DNA of 64,000 nt from Bacillus sp. FJAT-45350 (lineage in GTDB: Bacteria > Bacillota > Bacilli > Bacillales > NISU01). The translations under genes and the position numbers were made by a program. Each line of letters opens with the position of its first letter. Within the stretch, counting starts at the first letter, position 1. The DNA is taken from assembly GCF_002335805.1 (NCBI RefSeq), contig NZ_NISU01000001.1, forward strand, positions 2,054,079 to 2,118,078. The letters are read 5' to 3'. The notes beneath the pieces are model-generated. The model did no database searches and was not told where the DNA came from. It saw only the letters and a program-made list of their open reading frames with translations. Shown here one piece after another: positions 57,527 to 64,000 of this stretch.

Positions 57527-57602
57527 CAATGGCTTCGCACGCTGTGCTCCTTGCTTCGAGTTTGTTCAAAAAGGTAAAATCCGACCTTTTTGAACAAACT
57601 CT
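57527..57602. repeat. Dispersed intergenic repeat with strong hairpin, copy C
   Basis: AGCAATGGCTTCGCACGCT (57527-57545) recurs at 6070-6089 on the other strand with two changes. It is followed by a perfect 17-bp stem (57559-57575 with 57584-57600). No gene is contained. The motif belongs to the family discussed among the findings. Confidence 0.55.
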
Positions 57603-57677
57603 ATAAGGAATAATTTTGGCAGAACTGCTCAAAATGAAGATATGTTTTATGAAGATACGAATCGAGGTGACAAAAAA

Positions 57678-57857
57678 ATGAATTCACAACGCGCACAAGA
57701 AATTGTAGAATCAATGAAGGAAGTTGAAGTTCTTTTCAATGGAACTCCTGTATGGATTCAACACGTGGACAAAGAAAAAGATACCGCACGAGTATACAAA
57801 GAACAAAATCCTGATGATGAAATGACTGTTCCTGTTGAACAGCTTGTCGAACATTAG
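57678..57857 (+). CDS. sspH: Small acid-soluble spore protein H
   Basis: A 59-residue protein that matches the SspH family in its whole length: RAQEIVESMKEVEVLFNG at the start, PVWIQHVDKEKDTARVY in the middle and MTVPVEQLVEH at the end. SspH is a minor small acid-soluble protein of the spore core, made in the forespore. The ATG at 57678 has GAGGTGA at eight bases, whereas the upstream ATG at 57642 gives a nonconserved extension. It ends at a strong bidirectional terminator. Confidence 0.92.
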   Translation: MNSQRAQEIVESMKEVEVLFNGTPVWIQHVDKEKDTARVYKEQNPDDEMTVPVEQLVEH

Positions 57858-57880
57858 ATAGAAGAATGAATTTTGAAATC

Positions 57881-57925
57881 AAAAGAGGCTGATTAAGAGG
57901 AGCAACTCCTCTTAATCAGCCTCTT
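57881..57925. terminator. Bidirectional terminator between sspH and the phosphatase
   Basis: A 20-bp perfect stem of AAGAGGCTGATTAAGAGGAG with its complement around a 3-base loop, followed by T-rich sequence on both strands. Confidence 0.92.
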
Positions 57926-57934
57926 ATAATTCTT

Positions 57935-58405
57935 TTACAACCCTTCACGTTCACGTATATGTACGAGTAAGTTCCCACAGCTTTCATCAACTAATTTATA
58001 AACTTCATCAAAGTTACCAGTATAATAAGGATCTGGAACATCAGCCGTTTCGTTTTCGAGTAAGAAATCAAGAAGCCTAGCAACCTCTCCAGTCTCGTTG
58101 TTTCCCGCCAAACGGTGCAAGTTCGCTAAATTGTCAGCGTCCATCGCGATAATATATTTGAATGACTGCAAATCTTCATTCTTTACTTGCCTCGCCTTCA
58201 TTCCACTATAATCAATTGTATACCTATCAAGAATATCTCGTGTTCCTTCATGAGGTGGTTTGCCTATATGCCAATCCCCGGTTCCCGCTGAATCAATAAA
58301 AATTTTACTTTCTAATCCCACACTTTTTACTTTTTTCCTAAAAATCGCTTCTGCCATTGGGGAGCGACAAATGTTCCCTAAACAAACGAATAACACACGT
58401 ATCAT
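57935..58405 (-). CDS. Low-molecular-weight protein-tyrosine phosphatase
   Basis: A 156-residue LMW phosphatase. The catalytic P-loop is FVCLGNICRSPMAE (C-x5-R-S) near the N-terminus, and the general acid is in PDPYYTGNFDEVYK near residue 124. This is the family of B. subtilis YfkJ and YwlE, the second of which removes phosphate from arginine; the Ile after Asn in GNICRS leaves Tyr specificity more likely but not certain. The ATG at 58405 has AGAGGG upstream, while the start at 58441 would add 12 nonconserved residues. Confidence 0.9.
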   Translation of the reverse strand: MIRVLFVCLGNICRSPMAEAIFRKKVKSVGLESKIFIDSAGTGDWHIGKPPHEGTRDILDRYTIDYSGMKARQVKNEDLQSFKYIIAMDADNLANLHRLAGNNETGEVARLLDFLLENETADVPDPYYTGNFDEVYKLVDESCGNLLVHIREREGL

Positions 58406-58504
58406 TTCTATACCCTCTCTTTTTAACATCGTCTTTTCCAAAATAATAGCCTAAACTCGTTTGCTATTCAACATCTATAAAATGAACAGAAGCTTTTCAT
58501 ACAG

Positions 58505-59083
58505 TTAATTTCTTTTAATAGGCTCAAATATATATGTTGTTTTTCCTAAGTATCGATAATCAGCTTGGTCTTTTCTTCTCCATCCTCTTGTTATTAACTT
58601 TTTACCTACTATATGGTTAAAAAAACCATGCCCTATAACGACAATTGATGAGCTTTCCTGTAGTTTGTTCATTAACTTTGATACTGCTATTTCAGCTCTC
58701 TTATTTGTTTGTTGTCGAGATTCACCATTCCCTGAGTAGCCTAACATCCAAAGAAAGCGACAGAATACGGTCCAATATTTCGGCTTCATTTTTATCCATT
58801 TTAACTTCAAAGGAATTGGAATTTCTGCTTCACGAAAGGTTTGATCGCTTACATACCTTTCTAACCCTATCATCTTAGCAGTTTCCATTGCACGATTTCG
58901 ATCACTCGTAATGATATAGCTATCTTGTTCCACTAAAAGTCTAAGTTCGGCTGATAAGTCTTGATTCTCTTCAATTCCGGCTTGGTCATATTCCTTCACC
59001 CATTCCTTAAAATCCTTTACTACCATTTTATTTTCCATTGGACAATTCGTTTTTCCGTGACGAATTAGGATAATTTCAATCAT
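58505..59083 (-). CDS. Histidine phosphatase superfamily protein
   Basis: A 192-residue protein of the phosphoglycerate-mutase-like superfamily. The catalytic RHG motif is IILIRHGKTNC, a conserved second half contains ITSDRNRAMETA, and the second His is in VVIGHGFFNH. Metabolite phosphatase is the likely type, with substrate unknown. The ATG at 59083 has GAGG eight bases upstream, preferred over 59110. It is transcribed in the same direction as the LMW phosphatase that follows after about 100 bases. Confidence 0.85.
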   Translation of the reverse strand: MIEIILIRHGKTNCPMENKMVVKDFKEWVKEYDQAGIEENQDLSAELRLLVEQDSYIITSDRNRAMETAKMIGLERYVSDQTFREAEIPIPLKLKWIKMKPKYWTVFCRFLWMLGYSGNGESRQQTNKRAEIAVSKLMNKLQESSSIVVIGHGFFNHIVGKKLITRGWRRKDQADYRYLGKTTYIFEPIKRN

Positions 59084-59183
59084 CATCACTTCCTCAATTC
59101 TAGTTATCATACTATTCTATGAGGAGTTGACTATCCCTGTTCAAACAGACAAAATTCAATCCTTTTTTTCTTACTTTTATATT

Positions 59184-59223
59184 AAAAAAGCCCTTCTCTG
59201 AGGTGACTCTCGAGAGAAGGGCT
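59184..59223 (-). terminator. Terminator after the 93-residue gene
   Basis: AGCCCTTCTCT pairs exactly with AGAGAAGGGCT and a T6 run follows on the minus strand. Confidence 0.9.
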
Positions 59224-59262
59224 ACGTTTTCTATTTCTTATCTATATGTTTTTATCATTTGT

Positions 59263-59544
59263 TTAAATGAAAATTTCTTGGTGTGTTTCTTTTACCTTTG
59301 TCAAAACCGCTTCAATTGATGGGTAGTCTGTTCCAATTTGATACTTTTCTACATTACGTAAAGAATGCTCTTTTTCACCACGGAAAATTTGGACAACTTC
59401 TTCTGTACCCATCTTTTTTGTTTGGAGAGTTTTCCCTACAAAAACGGCATCGTTGTTTTCGAACTTTTCATAAACAACATAAAAATCTTGCTTTACTTCT
59501 CCAACAAATAATTCTTTGGTTTCGACTAAGTCATGAACGATCAC
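59263..59544 (-). CDS. Hypothetical protein
   Basis: A 93-residue soluble acidic protein that I do not recognise. It has alternating strand-like stretches (DFYVVYEKFENNDAVFVGKT) and a C-terminal helix SIEAVLTKVKETHQEIF. It starts at a GTG with AGGAAG ten bases upstream. Its own terminator follows at 59184-59223. No neighbour suggests a function. Confidence 0.55.
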   Translation of the reverse strand: MIVHDLVETKELFVGEVKQDFYVVYEKFENNDAVFVGKTLQTKKMGTEEVVQIFRGEKEHSLRNVEKYQIGTDYPSIEAVLTKVKETHQEIFI

Positions 59545-59811
59545 GTTCTCTTCACTTCCTATTCTTAAAATGTTTTAGGTCTTACTTGTTACTTACTATA
59601 CACTGATCTTTGTAAACTTTCACCAGTAGTATTGTGAAGCTTTTGTTACAAAATAATGTAAATGATTGCTCCCTTTAGATAACTGTGTATTCTAATTTTT
59701 TCAAACCTTCACGCACCTCCAGCTAACTAAAAGAGCTTGCTTTACAGCCCCACATTATCCTTTTGAACAGCTGCTTACTTATTATATGAGCATGGCTCAC
59801 TCATAGAACTT

Positions 59812-60144
59812 TTATTCATGGAAATTTATATCAATAATTTGATTAAATAATAGCGTTGAACTTTCTTCAAATTTATCAAAGATGTGAATCCTTTTATTCA
59901 CCCCATCAATCCGAGCAATCGTACCAATGAGACAATGAAAATCGTATTGGTGATAATAAGTAATCGCCACAGAAGATTTATTTTCTATTGCCATTAAAAT
60001 AGTTTCATTCATTTCTTCTAGCTTTTGCGGGTCTAGCTCTGGCTTTTCCTTACGCTTCATTTTTTCTTTTAATTCTCTCAGTAAACTGACATGCTCTGGA
60101 AGCATCATCGCTGTCCATTTGATTGTCCCACGATCACGTAACAT
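59812..60144 (-). CDS. YolD-like protein
   Basis: A small YolD-family protein of 110 residues. The family pattern is seen in RDRGTIKWTAMMLPEHV at the start and ITYYHQYDFHCLIGTIARIDGVNKRI near the end. YolD-like genes are commonly paired with UvrX-type Y-family polymerases in Bacillus (for example yqjX with yqjW) and are SOS-induced. The ATG at 60144 lies 27 bases after uvrX and follows AAAGGAG at nine bases; a TTG at 60153 precedes that start. Confidence 0.85.
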   Translation of the reverse strand: MLRDRGTIKWTAMMLPEHVSLLRELKEKMKRKEKPELDPQKLEEMNETILMAIENKSSVAITYYHQYDFHCLIGTIARIDGVNKRIHIFDKFEESSTLLFNQIIDINFHE

Positions 60145-60171
60145 GTTCTTCAACTCCTTTTTCTTTAACTC

Positions 60172-61425
60172 TTACGCCTTATGCCCACCTAGTAATGTAC
60201 TACGATGGCGCGCTGTTCCACCTTTTGTATAGGAGACCGCTCGTAGTAAGGAAGTAGAACCATATTTCTCTCTTATTGAATCCATTACATAGCTTAAATC
60301 CTTTTTCTTTGGCTTTGTATCATCAAAAATACTAAGCTGTGTATAAGAATCGCTACATACATTTGAAAGAGAGATTGTAATTTGTCTAACTACCTCTCCC
60401 CGGTAAAAGGTAGCAAGCAACCTCAAACAAGCTTCATATACCTCTAAAGTTAAATTCGTTGGCTCGGCAAGAGATAGAGAGCGTGAAAAGCCTCTCCCCT
60501 CCTCTGTCTTGCTATAACCAAGACCAAGAGTGATCGTCCTTCCTGCTTTACTTGCTTGTCTTGCTCTCCTTGTCACTTCCTCACACATTTCAAGAACGAC
60601 ACATTTAATTTCTTTCTTATCTTTGTAATCTCGCATGAGCATTTGCCCTTTTGCATAACTTATTTGTCCTTGTATAATCGGAGCACCTAAATCAGATAAA
60701 TCAATGCCCCATGCATGGTAGTAAATCTGATTTCCCATCACACCAAACTTCTTCTCCAGTTTTTCTAACGGATAATTAGCCAACTGACCAACTGTACGAA
60801 TCCCTAAACGTTGTAAATTCCTTTCCATTCTAGAGCCAATGCCCCACATCTCACTTAATGGAGAAACTGGCCAGAGCTTTTCTTTTACATCTTTAAATCG
60901 CCACTCTGCCACTCCTTCTCTCTTCGCCTCTAAATCAAGACAAAGCTTGGACAATAACATATTTGGCCCAATCCCAATCGAGCACGTTAACCCAAATTCC
61001 TCTAACATGTCCTGACGAATCTTCTCCGCTAATTCTCTCGGACTGCCCCAAAGTCTCTCAGTTCCGTCTACTTGAAGAAAACTTTCATCAACGCTATATG
61101 TATGAATGCACTCCATTGGCACATATCGATTGAAAAAGGCAGTAAGCTCAACAGATGTATCTAAATACATCGCCATTTGAGCATTGACAACCTGAATTCT
61201 TGGGTCCTTTGGAATTTCAAATAGTCGACTTCCTGTCTTTATATGATAATCTTTCTTGAGCTTCGCCGTAGCTGCTAATACGACACTTCCCTGTCGCTTT
61301 GTATCTGCTACAACAGCTAAATAACAAGTTAATGGGTCTAATCCCAAGGCAAGTGCCGAACAGCTAGCATAAAAGCTTTTCATATCAATACAGAGAATAT
61401 TGCGTTCTTTAATCCCCCGATACAT
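60172..61425 (-). CDS. uvrX: UvrX-type Y-family DNA polymerase
   Basis: A UV-damage repair polymerase of the UmuC/ImuB-like Y family. The palm catalytic acids are in LCIDMKSFYASC (Asp14) and YSVDESFLQVDG. A helix-hairpin-helix (MWGIGSRMERNLQRLGI) and little-finger domain follow. The 417 residues fit B. subtilis YqjW/UvrX. The frame extends upstream to 61515, but the ATG at 61425 with GGTGAGG begins at the normal family start. Expression should be SOS-controlled from the LexA-type promoter upstream. yolD follows as the second gene. Confidence 0.93.
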   Translation of the reverse strand: MYRGIKERNILCIDMKSFYASCSALALGLDPLTCYLAVVADTKRQGSVVLAATAKLKKDYHIKTGSRLFEIPKDPRIQVVNAQMAMYLDTSVELTAFFNRYVPMECIHTYSVDESFLQVDGTERLWGSPRELAEKIRQDMLEEFGLTCSIGIGPNMLLSKLCLDLEAKREGVAEWRFKDVKEKLWPVSPLSEMWGIGSRMERNLQRLGIRTVGQLANYPLEKLEKKFGVMGNQIYYHAWGIDLSDLGAPIIQGQISYAKGQMLMRDYKDKKEIKCVVLEMCEEVTRRARQASKAGRTITLGLGYSKTEEGRGFSRSLSLAEPTNLTLEVYEACLRLLATFYRGEVVRQITISLSNVCSDSYTQLSIFDDTKPKKKDLSYVMDSIREKYGSTSLLRAVSYTKGGTARHRSTLLGGHKA

Positions 61426-61448
61426 CTCCACAGCCTCACCCCTCAAAA

Positions 61449-61503
61449 GAACATCTGTTCCTATTATACAAATAAGTATATAAGAATATACGTTCTCATT
61501 CAA
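61449..61503 (-). promoter_or_regulatory. LexA-controlled promoter of uvrX
   Basis: On the minus strand TTGAAT (61498-61503) and TATACT (61475-61480) are 17 bases apart, a fair sigma A promoter. GAACGTATATTC (61484-61495) lies in the spacer and GAACATCTGTTC (61449-61460) just after the expected start. Both match the Bacillus LexA half-site pattern GAAC-n4-GTTC, the first with one change in the right half. Confidence 0.75.
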
Positions 61504-61605
61504 ATAGAATTTCAAGATTGTGATTAATTACCATTAAATAATTACATTTATGGAAGTTCTACTGGTACATACTAAAATTGTTAAACCTAACGAGGAGGAA
61601 ACATA

Positions 61606-61728
61606 ATGGAACATTACCACGTTGCACATCTGAACGAAGAACAATTACAGCAAATAAAAGGACTAGAAAAAGAGCTAGATGTAATTTTAATCGCTTATGA
61701 TGACGAAGAGGAAACAACAACAAAATAG
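61606..61728 (+). CDS. Conserved-looking 40-residue protein
   Basis: A short frame, MEHYHVAHLNEEQLQQIKGL at its start, then KELDVILIAYDDEEE and a TTTK end. It is preceded by the strong GAGGAGGAAACATA, and a hairpin follows the stop. The acidic single-helix character suggests a small soluble protein. I do not know its function. It lies divergent from uvrX and upstream of the YqeG-like gene. Confidence 0.65.
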   Translation: MEHYHVAHLNEEQLQQIKGLEKELDVILIAYDDEEETTTK

Positions 61729-61739
61729 TTTCAGAAAGG

Positions 61740-61763
61740 CTCAACAGTATACTTGCTGTTGAG
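61740..61763 (+). terminator. Terminator after the 40-residue gene
   Basis: CTCAACAG pairs with CTGTTGAG around an 8-base loop. The following sequence is only moderately T-rich. Confidence 0.6.
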
Positions 61764-61884
61764 TTATACATAATAGATAGTAAAGTTTCCCGTGTTATAC
61801 ATCCTCTATTTGTCGATTTTGGTAAAAATATTAAAGTTGGGTTATTATATTTAATAAGACAAAAAACAGTGGGGAATTTTGATT

Positions 61885-62373
61885 ATGAAATACTTTAAAC
61901 CAGATTATGAAATACAACATTTTTCAGAGCTAACAAAAGAATGGCTAAATGAAAGAAATATCAAAGCAATTTTTTCTGACTTAGATAGTACGTTAGCTAT
62001 CCACGACCATGAACATGGTAGTGAAGAGTTAGGACATTGGATAGAAATGCTGAAAGAAAATAATGTCACGCTATTCATTGTCTCCAATAATAGTCAGGGA
62101 AGAGTAGACCGTTTCGTAGCACCTTATGGAATCCACGGACTTGGTATGAGTGGAAAACCTGGAATTACAAGAATTGAAAAGGAAATGAACAAATTAGGTG
62201 AAAAAAGTGAGACAAGCCTCTTCCTAGGAGATCAAATCTTTACTGACGTTTGGTGTGGAAAGCGCCTTAACATGACAACTGTACTTGTTCATCCAATTGG
62301 AAGAGAACATGAACCATGGAATATTACACTTAAGCGAAAGCTGGAGACGTTAATTAAGAAGAGATGGAAATAA
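61885..62373 (+). CDS. YqeG-like HAD-IIIA phosphatase
   Basis: A 162-residue HAD-superfamily phosphatase. The nucleophile motif is FSDLDSTLAIHD (Asp residues as in DxDxT), motif II is IVSNNS and motif III/IV is FLGDQIFTDVWCG. The pattern matches the YqeG/HAD-IIIA group, but the sequence looks more like a paralogue than the YqeG that normally sits upstream of aroE and yqeH, and none of those genes is near. The ATG at 61885 has GGGG ten bases upstream; the TTG at 61879 is less likely. DUF3189 follows 45 bases later. Confidence 0.85.
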   Translation: MKYFKPDYEIQHFSELTKEWLNERNIKAIFSDLDSTLAIHDHEHGSEELGHWIEMLKENNVTLFIVSNNSQGRVDRFVAPYGIHGLGMSGKPGITRIEKEMNKLGEKSETSLFLGDQIFTDVWCGKRLNMTTVLVHPIGREHEPWNITLKRKLETLIKKRWK

Positions 62374-62418
62374 GTAGAATCTAAGCAAGAACAACAAGAT
62401 CGAAAGGACAGATGATAC

Positions 62419-62937
62419 ATGATGTACGTATACAACTGCTATGCTGGTACACATTCATCAGCCCTTGCAGCTGCCTATCACTTAAATAAGATTCCTCATG
62501 ACCGTATACCAACAAAGGAAGAAATACTGGGAATTGATATCTTTAATAAACTTACTCCAGGAGACTTTGGTCGAATTATCTATCACGGAGAAGATTCAGA
62601 AGGACATAAAGTTTACACTGTAGGAAGAGGTCGCTCGAAAGAATTAATTCCTGCACTGAAAGAACTAATGACGATCCTTCAGGAGAATGGGAAGTCACAG
62701 GAAAAGGTCATCTTTTCAAATGCGTCACCTACAGTGCCATTAGCAATGACATTTGGTGGTCTCTTTTCTAGGAGATTTCATATAGATTTTATCGGTGTCC
62801 CTCTCCTCGTAAAAGGAGCCAAGCAAACTCACAAAAACATCGCTAAGCTCGTACATCATACAAAAAAGGTAGCAAAAGAATCAAAAAAGCAAGTTGAAAT
62901 ACTTGAAAATAAAGAGCTTGAAGTTAATAAACTTTAA
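62419..62937 (+). CDS. DUF3189 family protein
   Basis: A 172-residue soluble protein of the DUF3189 family, beginning MMYVYNCYAGTHSSALAAAYHL and containing IIYHGEDSEGHKVYTVGRG. In many spore formers the family is found as one or two tandem copies of unknown function. It follows the YqeG-like phosphatase in one transcript and ends at a hairpin with a T-run. The ATGATG at 62419 leaves the first or second ATG possible. Confidence 0.78.
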   Translation: MMYVYNCYAGTHSSALAAAYHLNKIPHDRIPTKEEILGIDIFNKLTPGDFGRIIYHGEDSEGHKVYTVGRGRSKELIPALKELMTILQENGKSQEKVIFSNASPTVPLAMTFGGLFSRRFHIDFIGVPLLVKGAKQTHKNIAKLVHHTKKVAKESKKQVEILENKELEVNKL

Positions 62938-62985
62938 AAAGGTTGCTTCAAAGGGATTCAATAATCCTTTTGAGCAGCCTTTTTC
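62936..62985 (+). terminator. Terminator after DUF3189 gene
   Basis: AAAGGTTGCTTCAAAGGAT-type left arm pairs with a right arm ending AGCAGCCTTT, with a few internal mismatches, then TTTTT. Confidence 0.8.
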
Positions 62986-63093
62986 GTTAAAGATAGTCAA
63001 AACCAGTAAAAGAGTCTTTATCATAAAAGATAAAAATTTTCCATAAAATACAAATGTATATTCTTATTTTCAGATAAGTGTATAGTATTATAA

Positions 63094-63205
63094 TAGATGA
63101 CATTTCATCTATTGCACCATAAGAGCTTCCTTATCGTGTTCTTCCAGTCGGTTTATATTTCTCAAGTTACAGTCGGAACGCTAACCGACAGTAGAACGGG
63201 ATAAA
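63094..63205 (+). promoter_or_regulatory. Candidate structured leader RNA upstream of a small lipoprotein
   Basis: A possible -10 (TATAAT, 63089-63094) precedes a perfect 7-bp hairpin (63094-63100 with 63105-63111). Then GTTCT (63138-63142) and GTCGGTT (63147-63153) pair with AACCGAC (63183-63189) and AGAAC (63193-63197), closing a large loop. GTCGG at 63072-63076 plus 100 (that is 63172-63176) can pair with the same CCGAC instead, so two exclusive folds exist. This is a riboswitch-like arrangement, but I do not recognise a known class. Confidence 0.45.
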
Positions 63206-63228
63206 AACTACTATTGGGAGGGAAAGAA

Positions 63229-63357
63229 ATGAAAAAAATATTATTTTCTATCGTAGCCGGGGTATTGGCCATAACCATGCTAACTGCATGTGGAGAAATC
63301 CAAGAGGAACACGTACCTGACCAAGAACAAATCGATCGCGCAGCTGGAAACGAGTAA
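63229..63357 (+). CDS. Very small lipoprotein
   Basis: A 42-residue frame from ATG 63229 to TAA 63355-63357. It has a lipoprotein signal (KKILFSIVAGVLAIT) with a lipobox LTAC and the acylated Cys near residue 21; the remaining 21 residues are acidic and end QIDRAAGNE. GGGAGGG lies 8 bases before the ATG. Function unknown. Small lipoproteins of this size may act as signals or membrane regulators. It is preceded by a structured leader and followed by a strong hairpin at 63468-63507. Confidence 0.75.
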   Translation: MKKILFSIVAGVLAITMLTACGEIQEEHVPDQEQIDRAAGNE

Positions 63358-63467
63358 GCTTTAAGAAGCTAAAAGTTCTACGGTGGATCACACCAACTTA
63401 CCGATTATAGACGGAAAGGAACGTTCTACTACTATTTAACATACAAATCAAAAACCCACTAAATCAA

Positions 63468-63507
63468 GGAGGGTTTTAAACTTTTATATAATTCTTTAAA
63501 ACCCTCC
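63468..63507 (+). terminator. Hairpin after the lipoprotein gene
   Basis: GGAGGGTTTTAAA (63468-63480) pairs exactly with TTTAAAACCCTCC (63495-63507), about 110 bases below the stop. The T-run is in the stem, so termination is plausible but not certain. Confidence 0.65.
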
Positions 63508-63640
63508 AAACTTCATCTTAATGCCTTCCATTCATAACTCATAACTCATAATTTATAATTTATAAATAACTCTCCTCATTGCACAAAACACAATTCTTCC
63601 TTAATATAAAAGAAAGTTAAACATAAGGAGCCCCTCTAAG

Positions 63641-63844
63641 ATGATTGATAAAGCCTTTTTACAAAAGAAAATCAAAAAAATTATGACAAGCTATGTTCAA
63701 GACCCGACTGTTCAGATTAGCGAAGAAGAATTAAACATCCTTATAAAGAACTTCCACAAAAAAATGGAACAAAATCCAAACGAAGATATACACTACCTTC
63801 TTCATGATGTTATTTACGACTATCTAACAATCAACTACTTTTGA
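63641..63844 (+). CDS. YqzH-like protein
   Basis: A 67-residue protein with KAFLQKKIKKIMTSYVQDP at the start and DIHYLLHDVIYDYLT near the end. The helical pattern and the ending Y-[ED]-YLT resemble B. subtilis YqzH, which also lies near the uvrX (yqjW) and yqjQ genes, so the local context supports the call. Function unknown. AAGGAG precedes the ATG at nine bases. The 3' end overlaps the last codons of the convergent dehydrogenase by ten bases. Confidence 0.7.
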   Translation: MIDKAFLQKKIKKIMTSYVQDPTVQISEEELNILIKNFHKKMEQNPNEDIHYLLHDVIYDYLTINYF

Positions 63845-64000
63845 TAAAAACTTTTGCCACCAAGTTTCTCAACTAATGAAGGAAAGAGTTGATAAAGCCT
63901 TGATCCAATATTCATCCAATAAGGGAGATTTACTTCTCTCTTTGGTTTTATTAGTAGTGAAAGAATCTTCATAGAAACATAGCTTGGTTCAAGCATAAAC
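63835..64000 (-). CDS. C-terminal end of a short-chain dehydrogenase, YqjQ-like (partial)
   Basis: The minus strand reads the last 54 residues of a protein that continues beyond the window. EPSYVSMKILSLLIKPKREVN followed by LPYWMNIGSRLYQLFPSLVEK and a GGKSFYQK end is the C-terminal tail of YqjQ-type short-chain dehydrogenases, where it forms a substrate or membrane-facing cap. The catalytic and NAD-binding parts are outside the window. In B. subtilis yqjQ sits near yqzH and uvrX, which agrees. The stop is TAG at 63835-63837. Confidence 0.65.
   Translation of the reverse strand, partial: FMLEPSYVSMKILSLLIKPKREVNLPYWMNIGSRLYQLFPSLVEKLGGKSFYQK

Overview
The window reads as chromosome of an endospore-forming, low-GC member of the Bacillaceae, probably an alkaliphile-type Bacillus relative. 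The reasons are the complete spoVA and spoIIA operons, spoIIM, mciZ, small spore proteins, Bacillus-type ribosome binding sites, FMN, lysine and guanine riboswitches, and gene order shared with Bacillus subtilis (spoVA - spoIIA - dacF - deoB - xerD - fur - spoIIM - nudF, and ppiB - rib). I see no rRNA, tRNA, CRISPR array, prophage or complete insertion sequence. Species identity cannot be fixed from the sequence alone.

Layout. 1-450: the end of an unrecognised plus-strand gene of foreign appearance, where B. subtilis would have genes following ribT. 450-5000: riboflavin operon on the minus strand (FMN riboswitch, ribD, ribE, ribBA, ribH, then ribT). 5000-8900: a GGDEF relic, ppiB, a secreted NlpC/P60-LysM hydrolase, and lysA under a lysine riboswitch. 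9000-17200: sporulation block of spoVAA to spoVAF, then spoIIAA-spoIIAB-sigF, then dacF. 17400-24700: nucleoside catabolism (pdp, deoB), xerD, yqzK, fur, spoIIM, an endonuclease Q-type protein and nudF. 24800-31200: mciZ, a DUF3866 protein, a TlpA-type thioredoxin, uppP, and a divergent metal-linked group (CobW GTPase against a two-gene permease) around a Fur-family box.

31300-41100: an orphan trpB with cimA, a thiolase, the PurR- and guanine-controlled xpt-permease operon, and a cstA operon preceded by two small genes, one of the CC/Se-motif family. 41100-50100: a polysaccharide deacetylase, an FAD amino-acid oxidase, small spore-type genes, a chemoreceptor relic, an alcohol dehydrogenase, a cell-wall amidase, a CotX-like coat protein and a GGDEF-EAL regulator. 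50100-57500: the lutABC lactate operon, then asparagine synthetase asnO, a methyltransferase and an FAD monooxygenase in one direction. 57600-64000: sspH, two phosphatases, the SOS-controlled uvrX-yolD operon with two LexA-type sites, a YqeG-like phosphatase, a DUF3189 protein, a tiny lipoprotein behind a structured leader, yqzH and the end of a yqjQ-like dehydrogenase.

Most of the window is conserved housekeeping and sporulation DNA. The parts that deserve a second look are the structured leader at 63094-63205, the CC/Se - unknown - cstA operon, the asnO - methyltransferase - monooxygenase cluster, the dispersed intergenic repeat family, and the synteny break at the left edge. I did not find a clear-cut new defence or mobile system.
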